Assembly: GCA_013141065.1 (NCBI GenBank)
Contig: JABFRR010000008.1
Coordinates: 563,464-627,463, forward strand
Reading direction: 5' to 3'
Length of the DNA stretch: 64,000 nt
From: Bacteriovoracaceae bacterium
GTDB lineage: Bacteria > Bdellovibrionota > Bacteriovoracia > Bacteriovoracales > Bacteriovoracaceae
Position numbers and translations under genes: made by a program. The notes beneath the pieces were generated by a model. The model had not been told where the DNA came from, made no database searches, and saw only the letters and a program-made list of their open reading frames with translations. Positions within the stretch are counted from its first letter, which is position 1. Each line of letters opens with the position of its first letter. Of the stretch, positions 19,640 through 30,692 are shown piece by piece.

Positions 19640-22600
19640 GATTATACTTATATTTATTTTTATCTCCATGCTTACATTGTTTGGTGCTTGGAAATTTATT
19701 CATTCAAGAAAGTTTTCAGATCAAGCCTCACAGAAAGTTTCTCAGTTTCTTACCAAAAAGATGGGAACAAATTTAAACTTTAAAGGTGTTGAATTTAGTT
19801 TGTTTCCTTTGTCGACAACGTTTAAAGATGTCACGATTTTAAAAAAATCCGGTGAAGATTTTGAAGTAGGCATTGTACTTAAAGAGTTAATTGTAACTTT
19901 TACATATTCTAGTTTTATTGCCAGTGAGTTAGAAATTGACAAGGTGACTTTATCAAATGGAAATATTAATTTAAAAATTAAAGAAAGTGACACACCAGAC
20001 CCTGTATTAAGAGATATCAGTATCGTTGATATTTTCAAAAAATATAATGAACTCTTATCAACCTCTCCGGTAAAGCTCAATCTTGTTTCAATAGAAAATG
20101 TTAATCTAGTAGTTAATGAATGGAGCTTTAAAGCTAATCAGCTTTTGTTTTCTCCTCAAAAGCTAAGAGCGAGAATTAAAATTGATTTAGAGAATATTAT
20201 TTACAATCATAAAAATGAAAATTATCCCAAAAATCTTGCAGATAGATTGAAGGCTCTAGCAATCCTCGAAAAAGAAGCTGTCCTGGTCGAAAGTTTTCAC
20301 TTTGTTCGGAATGTGAATTCAGTGACTTTAAGCGGACGTTTATTTAATAAGGGGCAATTTCTTAATAGTGAAATTAAGGGTGAACTCATTATCACGCCTG
20401 AGAGCATTAGCTCAGAATTGCCTTTACTAGGAGCTGAGTTTAAAGAAATTAGAGGGAATGTAAACGGATCATTTGATTTAAAAGGAATAATCGATGACCC
20501 GAATATTGAGTTACGCTTTGATGCCAAAGATGTTCAAACAAGATGGGTAAAGTTAAAAAATGTAAATGCGATTGTTTTTAAAAAGAATAAAAAAATAGGG
20601 CTAGCTAAACTCGAAGGAAGAAATGGTTTAGAAGAGTATTCATTATTAAAGTCAGAGATCTTTTTTGATCTATTAGATGGCAAATTCACTGATTTTAATT
20701 TTCAGTTAAAAGTCAAAAATGCTTTCACCAACACTTTTCTTTTCACAATTCAAGATACCTTAAAAACGTTTAAAGGCTATTTGAGTGGTGTAATTAAGAT
20801 TTCACTATTTTCTGAAAAAGCTATCTTTTCAATAAAAGAAAAATTATTGGTAAGTGACTTTCGACTAACTTCCAGTGATGAAAAATCAAATATTTTAAAA
20901 AATCAAGGGTTTTACCTTGAGAACACCGCGGTAGTTCTCAATAAAGATTTATCAGTTGATATCAATGCCAATGTTTTAATGGACAACACTTTTTTACAGG
21001 CAAAAGGAAAAATTACTGAAAAGAATATTGATATAAAAGTTTTGGACTCAAGGATTGATCTCAAAGAATTTGGACCGATTGCGGGAATAAATATTACTGG
21101 CAACGGCCCTTTTGATTTAGAAATTAGTGGCCCATCAAGTGACGTTGATTTTAATTTTAATGTGGACTGGAGTAACTTTAGTTTGCTAGATATCAATTTA
21201 GGAAAGATTAAATCTCAGTTTACCTTTAACGTGAATGATCTCAAGCTAGAAATTGACGAGCTAGTTGGCAGCTATAATAAATCAAATTATGAAGCTTCGG
21301 GAGCTCTGGGATTTAATAAAGCCAATGAAGGAATTGATCTAAAGATTAAATTTACTAATGCGTTGTTTTCAGACACTCGAAAAATGATTAATTTAGTTTT
21401 TAAAAATATAAAATTTCCTTTTTATCCTGAGTTCAGTTTCACATCTGCATACACAATAAAGGGTGGGTTTGACGTAAATAAGTTAATGATCGATGGTGAG
21501 ATTATCGGTTCTGATTTCAAAATTGGTCAAGAAGAAGCTGAAAAGATAAATCTAAAATTCAACCTTTCTAAAAGCATATTGAATTTTAAAAAATTAAAAA
21601 TCAATAAGGCACGTGGTGAATTGAATGCGGGGCTTACATTTAATTTGAAAAACAATTATTTAGAATTCATGGGTAGTGCAATTGGCCTTCGAATGAGAGA
21701 TTTTTTTACGTATAGAAATTTAAACTTAGAATATGATGGTGATTTGTTTGTGGACTTCAATGGCAGCGGAACAACAAATGATTTTAGCTCAAGAGTTAAA
21801 TTAAGGCTTACAAACGCTTTCATTGGAAATTTACCAGCAACCTCTTCAAATGCTGTTATTTATTTTAGTACAAATGATGTCATTACCAATGCTAGCTTGC
21901 TGGCAGGAAAAATTAAGCTCGATTCACTGTTAAGTTTTAAAACTGGAATTGCGGCTATCAAGTGTAGTGTTGATACAAACGACTTAAGAGAATTATTCGG
22001 AGTTCTTTCAAGTCACAACGTTAATGATAAAAAGTTATCTGGAAATATTAAGGCACAATTAAACACTCAAGTAAGTACAGGTTCATTGGGAGTAAGGCGG
22101 TTTTATTTAAACGTTGATCAATTCAATTTAAGCAGAGGAGATTTAGCTTTAAAAATTGACCCCAACTATAAAAACATAGAAGTAGAAGATGGTATTGTTA
22201 AAAATTGGGATATTCGATTAAGAGATAATAATGAATATTTCAATGTTAAGGGAACAAATATCTCTAATGGAGTTATTAATATTGATCATAAGTTTGCTCT
22301 GAAGGCGAGCTTGTTTGAAATACTGCACTCACAAGTTGAAAAAGCAAATGGAGTTATTAAAGGTGAAGCAACTGTAGTCCTAGACAAAAAAATTAACGTG
22401 AAAAAATTTAATCTTTCTGGGGTCAATCATGCCTTTAAAATAAAAAGTCTTCCAGGGTTTTTTACAAACTTTGATTATAATATAATTAATAAATCAGGTT
22501 CGTATGAAATACAGAAAATGAATGGTCGTTACGGAGAGGGTGATTTTAAAATTGGTGGAAAGGTAGTTTTGGATGATTTATACCCATCAATGAATTTAAA

Positions 22601-23654
22601 TTACTCAATAGAGAAATCAACAATTCCTCTTTTTAAACGATCAAGTGTTTTGATTAATAGTATAGGCACATTAACGGGAACAAATCTGCCATACAAGTTA
22701 AATGGAAGAGTCTCTTTTATGTATGGAGAAATTTTAGATGACCCTGCAGAATTGATGAAAGAAAACAAAGTGACGATTGATGAATATAAAAAGTACTTAC
22801 CTGAAAATATCTATTCAGGTAATCGAGGATTAATTGATTTAAATATGGCCTTTGATACAATTAACCCAATCCAAATTAAAAACAATATGGTTGAAATGTT
22901 TGCCAAGGCTTCAGGGCAAGCTACAGGTGATCTTTCGTCACCCGAACTTAATATGCGAGCTGAGATTATTCCTTCTCTTTCTAAGTTTAAATTCAAAGGC
23001 CATGATTTTGCTCTCAATCAAGGATTTGTAGAAATTCGTGATAGGGGAAAAAATAGATTGTCTGAAATAAAGTTTAGTGGTGTCTCTAAAATAAATGACT
23101 ATGAAATGAAATTAGATTTGTCTGGTAGTATCTCAAATGTAAACATTGATCTTTCTTCTGAGCCAGCGTTGTCTAAAGAAGATTTACTCTCTTTGTTAAC
23201 CCTGGGAGTTACATCAGATATTTCAAAAAATCTTGAATCTGGTGAAAGGCGATTTGTAACTACTGTCGGTATAGGAAGTTTATTAGTTGATCGGTTAAAA
23301 ATCAATGAAGACTTAAATTCTTCTTTAGGTCTAAAACTCAGTGTTCAGCCCGAATTTAAGCAAGACGAATCAACTTTGATTCAAGGAAAGTCTGCAATGA
23401 GTGATGGATCAACTAGTCGTTTGAAATCTGCTACTAAGGTCAAGGTTAATAAACAAGTAAGTAAGCGTGTAGATGTTTCACTTTCAAGCACCATCGGTGG
23501 ATCACTCGAGCAAAAACAAGAAATGAATATTAATTTAAATATCAATAAGAATTTTTCACTTGAAGGGGTTTACGAAGTAAAGCCAACCGAAGATGAAAAT
23601 ACCAGTAATCCAAATTCATTGGGAGCTGACTTAAAGTGGAGAAAGTCTTTTTGA
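19623..23654 (+). CDS. AsmA/TamB-like translocation and assembly protein
   Basis: 1343 aa, N-terminal TM, beta-rich repeats, C-terminal TamB/DUF490-like region (DLLSLLTLGVTSD...GIGSLLVDRL). Confidence 0.8.
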   Translation: MKVLNKIILIFIFISMLTLFGAWKFIHSRKFSDQASQKVSQFLTKKMGTNLNFKGVEFSLFPLSTTFKDVTILKKSGEDFEVGIVLKELIVTFTYSSFIASELEIDKVTLSNGNINLKIKESDTPDPVLRDISIVDIFKKYNELLSTSPVKLNLVSIENVNLVVNEWSFKANQLLFSPQKLRARIKIDLENIIYNHKNENYPKNLADRLKALAILEKEAVLVESFHFVRNVNSVTLSGRLFNKGQFLNSEIKGELIITPESISSELPLLGAEFKEIRGNVNGSFDLKGIIDDPNIELRFDAKDVQTRWVKLKNVNAIVFKKNKKIGLAKLEGRNGLEEYSLLKSEIFFDLLDGKFTDFNFQLKVKNAFTNTFLFTIQDTLKTFKGYLSGVIKISLFSEKAIFSIKEKLLVSDFRLTSSDEKSNILKNQGFYLENTAVVLNKDLSVDINANVLMDNTFLQAKGKITEKNIDIKVLDSRIDLKEFGPIAGINITGNGPFDLEISGPSSDVDFNFNVDWSNFSLLDINLGKIKSQFTFNVNDLKLEIDELVGSYNKSNYEASGALGFNKANEGIDLKIKFTNALFSDTRKMINLVFKNIKFPFYPEFSFTSAYTIKGGFDVNKLMIDGEIIGSDFKIGQEEAEKINLKFNLSKSILNFKKLKINKARGELNAGLTFNLKNNYLEFMGSAIGLRMRDFFTYRNLNLEYDGDLFVDFNGSGTTNDFSSRVKLRLTNAFIGNLPATSSNAVIYFSTNDVITNASLLAGKIKLDSLLSFKTGIAAIKCSVDTNDLRELFGVLSSHNVNDKKLSGNIKAQLNTQVSTGSLGVRRFYLNVDQFNLSRGDLALKIDPNYKNIEVEDGIVKNWDIRLRDNNEYFNVKGTNISNGVINIDHKFALKASLFEILHSQVEKANGVIKGEATVVLDKKINVKKFNLSGVNHAFKIKSLPGFFTNFDYNIINKSGSYEIQKMNGRYGEGDFKIGGKVVLDDLYPSMNLNYSIEKSTIPLFKRSSVLINSIGTLTGTNLPYKLNGRVSFMYGEILDDPAELMKENKVTIDEYKKYLPENIYSGNRGLIDLNMAFDTINPIQIKNNMVEMFAKASGQATGDLSSPELNMRAEIIPSLSKFKFKGHDFALNQGFVEIRDRGKNRLSEIKFSGVSKINDYEMKLDLSGSISNVNIDLSSEPALSKEDLLSLLTLGVTSDISKNLESGERRFVTTVGIGSLLVDRLKINEDLNSSLGLKLSVQPEFKQDESTLIQGKSAMSDGSTSRLKSATKVKVNKQVSKRVDVSLSSTIGGSLEQKQEMNINLNINKNFSLEGVYEVKPTEDENTSNPNSLGADLKWRKSF

Positions 23655-26099
23655 AAATATTGTTAAGCCTATTCTTAACATTCTTTTTTATTTCAGCGGC
23701 ACTTGGTGCTGATGTCATAATTCCCAAGGGAGCATTACTTAAAGAGATTGTTTGGGATTCCAGTTTGATTAAAAAGCGATACAATGGCCATTTTCGAGAT
23801 TTGATGAATCGGCCATTTGATTCACTGACTTTTAAAATTCAGTCCGACTTACTTGCGAAAGAATTATTTACAAGTGGATTTTTCAACTCAACTGTTAAGA
23901 ATGATATAAAGGTTGAAGGGCAGGACGTTATTGTCAAGATGACTCTAGACTTCAAAAACCGAGTCAATTTTGAATTTAGAGGAAACACCATTTTTTCGCA
24001 TCAAGAGTTAAGAACAAAGTTAACTGAAAAAATTAAAAACGAATTTGGTAAGGCAGATATTAATAGTTTCACAGGATTCATTCAAAAGGTTTATGAAGAT
24101 GCAGGCTTTTATAATTCGAAAGTTACATTCTATCAACAAGACGGTCTTGATCTTGATCGCAATAAAATTAATAATTATTTCTTTTTAATTGAAGAAGGAA
24201 AAAACTCAAATTTCATAATTTAATTTTCCGAGGAAATTTCTTTTAAAAAAGAAGAGGTCGAAGAAGTCTTTTATAGAGAAGCTTCTGCCTTGGCGAGTGG
24301 TAAGATTTTTTCGATCCACTCTATTTTGAAGAATTTACAAATATTTTAAAAAAGAATATCTAAGTCGTGGTTTCGTGTTTGTTGAGGTGTCAAAACCTAG
24401 GGTTGTAATTAATGAAGAGGATAAGTCTGTAAGTGTTGAATATGGCATCGCTGAAAAACAACAAGTCATTTTAAAAAACATTAAACTCTCAAAAATTAAT
24501 TCTGAGTTACAAAGTGGTGCTAAAAGTATTCTTACCAATCAAGAAGGTAAGCCGATAAACATTGTTGAGTTAGAAAATGATCTCAGAAAATTAATTACTC
24601 ATTTCCAAAATGAAGGTTATTACTTTGCATCGATTACAAACTTAAATTCTAACACTTTAATTAATTATGATAAATCTTTTGCATTTGTAGATTTAAATCC
24701 AGAAATCACACTCGATAAAAAAGTTTGTTTCAACGAGTTTGTAATTAACGGGAACGTTGAAACCAATACCGCTGTAATAGCTAGAGAAATTGACCTAGTT
24801 TCTGGTGAGTTAATTACACCAGTTAAAATAGAAACTATTAGGCAGCGTCTTTCAGGTTTAAATTTATTTTCCTCTCTTCGTATTACTCCTTATATGATTT
24901 ATGAAGCTGAAAGCAATGAATGCCCTAAAACGAATCTCATAGTACAAGTAAAAGAAAAAGACTTTGGGCTCGTTGAAATCGCGCCAGGGTTTAGAACTGA
25001 TCTAGGAGCTAAGCTTTCTACAGGAATAATCTACAACAACTTAAACGGTATGAACCGCTCTGCATCTTTGCGACTCCAAGGCAATAGACGAGTCAATCTT
25101 GATGGCTTTGATAGCCGACGAAAAGAAGAAAATAAAGACTTGATTGAGTATTCAGTTAAAGCGTCTTTTGTAGAGCCTTATCTTTTTCATGATATTTTAA
25201 AGACTCAAGTGGAATTTGAGCTTTCTTCCTCTTTTCAGCGCATAAGGTTTACTAAGTTTGATGCCGATATTTTTCGACTCTCACCTCAATTTTCAAAAAC
25301 GTTTACCAAATGGCTCTCAACATCAGTGCGCTATCAATTCGAGCGCATCATTCAGTTTGATGCAACAGAACTAAAGGATAATGATAATTTTTCAATTGGC
25401 GGTATTACGCCTTCGCTCACCTTTGATTTTCGCGATGATATTATTAATCCTAAAAAGGGAGCTTTTTTTAATCTTTCATCCGAGTGGGCCAATTCAAACT
25501 TTGGTTCGATGAAGTTAGATGATCTTGAAGTGAATTTTGTTAAAGTCATCAGTAGAAATAGATTTTATTATCCGATAGGAAATTTTGTTGTGGCCCTTTC
25601 AATTGCTGGTGGCTATCAAAAAAACTTTGCCAATAAAATTCTCATGGACAGCTCCGGCAATCCAGTATTGCACACAGAGGGTTACGATAAGGGAAAACCT
25701 AAAACTAAAGGATATATTCCAAGTATTAAGGTTTTTAGGCTAGATGGTTATGATGAAATTCGTGGTTATGATGATGGGGAAATTAATCGCCTAATGGATG
25801 GAACTCCAGTCGGCGAAGTTATTGTCCAAAATGAAGCTTATTTTACCGCAATTAAATTTGAACCCCGCTACAGCCTGACAGATAATTTAAAGCTAGGTGT
25901 CTTTTTTGATGCGGGACGAGTCTTTGTTAGCGACTTCAGGCCCTTTAAGCTACGTAGCTCCCTGGGGGCTGGAATCAAGTACGTCACCCCTGTCGGATCC
26001 CTGGACTTTGATTATGGGGTTAAGTTGCAACGCAAGACAAACACAGGTGGAGTTCGGGACTCCATGGGCCGCTTCCACCTTTCAATCGGTTTCTTTTAA
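23636..26099 (+). pseudogene. TamA/BamA-family outer membrane protein, reading frame broken between about 24215 and 24355
   Basis: ORFs 23636..24223 and 24375..26099 are the POTRA N-part and the beta-barrel C-part of one Omp85 protein; the intervening segment encodes POTRA sequence in shifted frames (FRGN, FKKEEVEEVFYREASALASGKIF, DPLYFEEFTNILK, KEYLSRGFVFVEV). Confidence 0.75.
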
Positions 26100-26282
26100 A
26101 TTTAACGCAATTATGACAAGTATCTTTTCAGATTCTTCGCCAAGAATTGCTTGACGGAGGGCCATAAAACTCGCTATAAGGGACAACACTTGCATTTTTC
26201 TGCAATTTATATTTGAATTAATACTTCGTGATTTTCGATTTCGAAAATTTGTACGAAGGGATCTTTTTAAGGAAAAGCGTTT

Positions 26283-26723
26283 ATGTATACTCAAAAATCG
26301 TTCGTATTAAAGCCAGCTGAAGCAGACAAAAAATGGTTTGTGGTCGATGCTCAAGACCAAATCGTAGGAAGATTAGCGACTCAAATCGCAGATATCCTAA
26401 GAGGAAAATTGAACCCAAAATTCACTTACAATACAGATTCTGGTGACTACGTAGTAGTAATCAATGCTGATAAAGTTAAGTTCACAGGAAACAAGTGGGA
26501 GCAAAAAGATTATTTTTGGCACACAAATTTCACTGGTGGGATCAAGAAAAGAACTGCTAAGGAGCAATTAGAGAAACACCCAGAACTAATCGTTCTTGAG
26601 GCTGTAAAAGGTATGCTTCCAAAAAATACACTTGGAAGAAAGCAATTAACTAAGCTTAAAGTTTTCGCTGGTACCACTCATGATCATGCTGCTCAGAACC
26701 CAGTTGAATATAAATTAAAATAA
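26283..26723 (+). CDS. rplM: 50S ribosomal protein L13
   Basis: Full-length L13. Confidence 0.97.
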   Translation: MYTQKSFVLKPAEADKKWFVVDAQDQIVGRLATQIADILRGKLNPKFTYNTDSGDYVVVINADKVKFTGNKWEQKDYFWHTNFTGGIKKRTAKEQLEKHPELIVLEAVKGMLPKNTLGRKQLTKLKVFAGTTHDHAAQNPVEYKLK

Positions 26724-26738
26724 TAAAAGGATCATATC

Positions 26739-27143
26739 ATGGCTGCAAAAGGTAAAACATACGACACTCACGCAATTGGAAGAAGAAAAACTGCTGTTGC
26801 AAGAGTTTACATGGCCGCTGGGTCAGGAAAAATTACTATCAACAAAAGAGATCTTAAAAATTTCTTCAAACAAGAAACTAACCTTTATGTTGTTAATCAA
26901 CCTCTAAACCTAGTTAAGCTTGCAGAAAAATTTGACTTCGTAATCAATGTTGCTGGTGGTGGAATTTCTGGACAAGCTGGAGCAATCAGACTTGGAATAG
27001 CTAGAGCATTAATTAAAGTACAACCAGCTCTTCGCCCTGAATTAAAAGCAGCAGGATTCTTAACTAGAGATCCAAGAGCTGTTGAAAGAAAGAAAGCAGG
27101 TCGTTCTGGTGCAAGAAAAAGATACCAGTTCTCAAAAAGATAA
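26739..27143 (+). CDS. rpsI: 30S ribosomal protein S9
   Basis: AIGRRKTAVARVY...GARKRYQFSKR. Confidence 0.97.
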   Translation: MAAKGKTYDTHAIGRRKTAVARVYMAAGSGKITINKRDLKNFFKQETNLYVVNQPLNLVKLAEKFDFVINVAGGGISGQAGAIRLGIARALIKVQPALRPELKAAGFLTRDPRAVERKKAGRSGARKRYQFSKR

Positions 27144-27170
27144 TACTGTCTACATTTTGTATCTATATGG

Positions 27171-27196
27171 AAGCCCACAGAAATGTGGGCTTTTTT
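27171..27196 (+). terminator. Intrinsic terminator of rplM-rpsI
   Basis: AAGCCCACA-gaaa-TGTGGGCTT then T-run. Confidence 0.85.
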
Positions 27197-27220
27197 GTTA
27201 TAGTGGCTTAATATCCAAAA

Positions 27221-29830
27221 ATGCAAAGCTTAAAAGTTATTAAGGTTCGTGGAGCTAGAACCCACAACTTAAAAAATATTAATATTGATATTTCTCTTGA
27301 AAAAATAACTTGTATCGCTGGTCCATCTGGATCGGGTAAAAGTTCTCTCGCTTTTCATACACTCCTGACGGAGTCTAAAAGAAGATTTATAAACTCACTT
27401 CCCACTGACATGAAATTTTTTTGGGAAGTCCCGCATACTGTAGATGTGGATAGCATTTACCCTGTTCTTCCGGCCTGGGGTCTTCCGCAGCATAATCCAG
27501 TAGTCAATTCTCGACCTGTTGCCCTCGATGTTCTTGGCGGACACACTAGACTTCAAAAAATATTCATGGAGCTAGGAAGCTTTGTTTGTCCCGATCATCA
27601 GATTCCCTTTGAAAAAGTATTTTCATTGGAAGTTGAAATTCAAAAAATTTCTATTGAACATAAGGATAACCGTGAAGACGAAGCTATTCATCTTTTTTGT
27701 CGAGCAGACGACTATCAAAAATTTATTTCAACAGAAATAAAACCCTCTCGATCATTTAATAACTCAGTCAGACAATTTATTGATGAAGACCCATGGTACG
27801 AAATATTTAGGGTGAAAAGAAAAAATCTTGATCAATTCATGAAAAAATTTAAAGAGGTTAAGCTTGAAGCGGGCTCAGAGCTTCTGATCCATCTATTGAA
27901 TTCTAATAAAAGTATTGTCGTTAAAAATGGAATTAAGTATCGATGTCCAGTTTGCACTAAAGAATCTTCTAGTCAAAAAGTGACAAATATTGAATCTCTT
28001 TCTCCACTCAATGCGCTTGGCGCGTGCCCAAGTTGTGAAGGGCATGGAGCAATATTGGTTTATGACCGAGAAAAATTAGTAAAGGATCCGACAAAAAGTA
28101 TTCGTGAAGGTGCCATTAATTTTTTAAATTTTTCACATTTTCAACATTTGTTACCGATTTTTTTAAGAGAAGTTAAAAAACAAGGCTTTGATTTAGATGT
28201 ACCTTTTAATTCACTACCACAATCAATTTGGAAGTTTCTCTACGAAGGAAATGGAAAGTATGAGGGGTTTAATGAATATTTTGAATACTTAAAAGGGCAA
28301 CGCTACAAAAAAAATATTCGAATCTACATGAGAAGTATGCAAACAGAAACACAATGTACAGTTTGTGCAGGAACGAGAGTTTCATCAAATTCAGGTAGTG
28401 TTTCTTTGAGGCTTAAGGATGAAAATTTAAGTTTTAATCAAATTTTGAAATTAAACTTCTTAGAATCTTTAACTTACTTAGTAAAAATAAAAACTGATTT
28501 AAAATCGGACTTGATTCATGAGAAACTAATTTCAACTTTTGAAAAACTTGAAAGACTCTATAAGGTTTCCGTAGATTTGGGATTGGGACATCTTCAAAAT
28601 ACTAGAAAAGTTCGTTCTATGAGTTCCAGTGAATACCAAAGATTGTTGCTTTCAAAATACTTGTCGTATGAAGGATCACAATCACTTTTTGTTTTGGATG
28701 AACCTAGTTTGGGATTAAGTTTAATGACACAAAAAAAACTTTTTAAACATCTTCAAGGTTTACGTGATCAGGGAAATACCATTTTAATTGTTGAGCATTC
28801 AGAATTTTTAAAATCTGTTTCGGATGAGCTTATTTTAATGGGGCCCCTTGCTGGAATAAGAGGTGGAGAAGTTCTCTATCAAGGGCCATACAAAAAAGAT
28901 CAAGATCTTAAGACTCATAGAAAATTTGATCTAACTGCTAAGAAAAATTTTATTGAGCTGAGTGAGTGTGAAATTAGAAATATTAAAAAAGAGAAAATTG
29001 AAATTCAAAAAAATGCTATAAATTGGGTTCGTGGTGAATCTGGAACAGGTAAGACAGCAATTTTAGTTAATGTTATTGCCAATGAAGTTCATAAAAATGT
29101 CTATGGGAATAGGCTATCTTTTGAAGACTATCATTTTAAAAAACTAAAAGGAATTAATGATCTTACAGATGTCATAGTGATTAATAGCAGTCTTGATAAA
29201 ATTAGTTCGAGATCAACTGTAGCGACTTACACAGACTTGGGGGGCTTTGTTCGGAAATATTTTGCAGGACTTGAAGTATCAAAAAAATTAAATTTAAAAG
29301 AAGGACATTTTTCTGCCAATTCAGAGCTCGGTCAATGCTTGAGCTGTGAAGGAAAAGGTGTAAAGCTAGTTGAAATGCATTTTATGGAAGATGTAGAATT
29401 TGTTTGTGAAGATTGTCAGGGTAAAAAGCTAAAACCTTATTATGCCAATATTAGTGATGGGTACTTAAGTGCCTATGAAGCTTTTAATAATCCACTTTCA
29501 GATGTCCTTTCTCATATTAAATTAACCCCCAAAGGAAAAAGAATTTGGGAGTATTTCAAAATTTTAAAATTAGATTATTTGTCTCTTGATAGAACTCTTA
29601 TCTCTCTATCTGGGGGAGAAAGACAAAGGTTACAATTACTCACCTTACTTGACAAAAAAAACCAAGGGGCTTTAATTATTTTTGAAAATCTGACGAGTGG
29701 ATTATCCCATCACGAGCACGGGCCCTTGGCGGAGCTTTTGCACCAATTATCTGGCAGTGGCAACACTATCGTTGTAATTGACCAAAACACTTTTTTTGCA
29801 GATATTTCACACCATCACTTAGAATTCTAA
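27221..29830 (+). CDS. Divergent UvrA-like ABC ATPase
   Basis: UvrA architecture: GARTHNLKNINIDI, GPSGSGKSSLAFHTLL, several CxxC zinc modules, LSGGERQRLQLL; short (869 aa) and divergent. Confidence 0.8.
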   Translation: MQSLKVIKVRGARTHNLKNINIDISLEKITCIAGPSGSGKSSLAFHTLLTESKRRFINSLPTDMKFFWEVPHTVDVDSIYPVLPAWGLPQHNPVVNSRPVALDVLGGHTRLQKIFMELGSFVCPDHQIPFEKVFSLEVEIQKISIEHKDNREDEAIHLFCRADDYQKFISTEIKPSRSFNNSVRQFIDEDPWYEIFRVKRKNLDQFMKKFKEVKLEAGSELLIHLLNSNKSIVVKNGIKYRCPVCTKESSSQKVTNIESLSPLNALGACPSCEGHGAILVYDREKLVKDPTKSIREGAINFLNFSHFQHLLPIFLREVKKQGFDLDVPFNSLPQSIWKFLYEGNGKYEGFNEYFEYLKGQRYKKNIRIYMRSMQTETQCTVCAGTRVSSNSGSVSLRLKDENLSFNQILKLNFLESLTYLVKIKTDLKSDLIHEKLISTFEKLERLYKVSVDLGLGHLQNTRKVRSMSSSEYQRLLLSKYLSYEGSQSLFVLDEPSLGLSLMTQKKLFKHLQGLRDQGNTILIVEHSEFLKSVSDELILMGPLAGIRGGEVLYQGPYKKDQDLKTHRKFDLTAKKNFIELSECEIRNIKKEKIEIQKNAINWVRGESGTGKTAILVNVIANEVHKNVYGNRLSFEDYHFKKLKGINDLTDVIVINSSLDKISSRSTVATYTDLGGFVRKYFAGLEVSKKLNLKEGHFSANSELGQCLSCEGKGVKLVEMHFMEDVEFVCEDCQGKKLKPYYANISDGYLSAYEAFNNPLSDVLSHIKLTPKGKRIWEYFKILKLDYLSLDRTLISLSGGERQRLQLLTLLDKKNQGALIIFENLTSGLSHHEHGPLAELLHQLSGSGNTIVVIDQNTFFADISHHHLEF

Positions 29831-29957
29831 ATTTAAGTCGATTACCTAGCTTAAATGGTCTTTTTACTGTCTAAAATTTAGACGCAATAAACTCTAAATT
29901 TAATCAATTTTCACTCTAGAACTCCGATAAAATATCATTATCAAACTGGAGGCTAAG

Positions 29958-30692
29958 GTGTGTGTCGCTAGATATCTATCATTCTTAATTGTTTTTTATT
30001 CAAGTATAGCGTTAGCTACAACTTTTCAAAAAGCTACATTGGTTCAAATTATTAACCAAGCAGATAGTGCAGCTGAGGTTGAACTCAAAAGTAAAAAAAC
30101 ATTTATGAATAAGATGGGGATTATTCAAACTGAGTATAGCTTCTTGGTTTTAGAAAACTACAATGTAAATGAGTCAGATCTTGAGTTAGATTTGCTTAAA
30201 ATTACCATGGTTGGTGGATCATACGAAGGAGTTACATCTTTCATCGAAGGTGCACCGGAATTTAAAATTGGTGAAAAGTCTTTTTTGCTTTTTAAAAAAA
30301 TAGAGTCAAAAATCTACTTGAGTAATTTCACTTTAGGTAAATTTAAAATTGAAACAAGTAACGGTGAAATTTATTATTCTTCAGTCGTTTTCCCTGAAGA
30401 TGCTGAATTAGGTAAAATAAAAAAAGAAAAGATGATTGAGCTTGTGAAGCAAAAATTTAACATTACTCTTAAGTCTCACGAAACCAAAAAAGCTAACAAG
30501 ACTTACACTCACTACACTCCTGTGAAAAGTTCTTCATTGGAAATTGCTCCAACTGATTATCGAAAACCTGCGCAAGAAATTAGTGAGCCTGATGTCAGTC
30601 TGGGATTGAGCGCAAAGTGGATTTATTTCTTTTTGGTTCTTGGATTAGGAAGTGGTATTTGGTGGCAACTCTGTAAGGGAGCGCGAGATTAA
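29958..30692 (+). CDS. Secreted/membrane protein, partner of the downstream matrixin-like protein
   Basis: N-terminal signal, C-terminal TM followed by short basic tail. Confidence 0.55.
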   Translation: MCVARYLSFLIVFYSSIALATTFQKATLVQIINQADSAAEVELKSKKTFMNKMGIIQTEYSFLVLENYNVNESDLELDLLKITMVGGSYEGVTSFIEGAPEFKIGEKSFLLFKKIESKIYLSNFTLGKFKIETSNGEIYYSSVVFPEDAELGKIKKEKMIELVKQKFNITLKSHETKKANKTYTHYTPVKSSSLEIAPTDYRKPAQEISEPDVSLGLSAKWIYFFLVLGLGSGIWWQLCKGARD

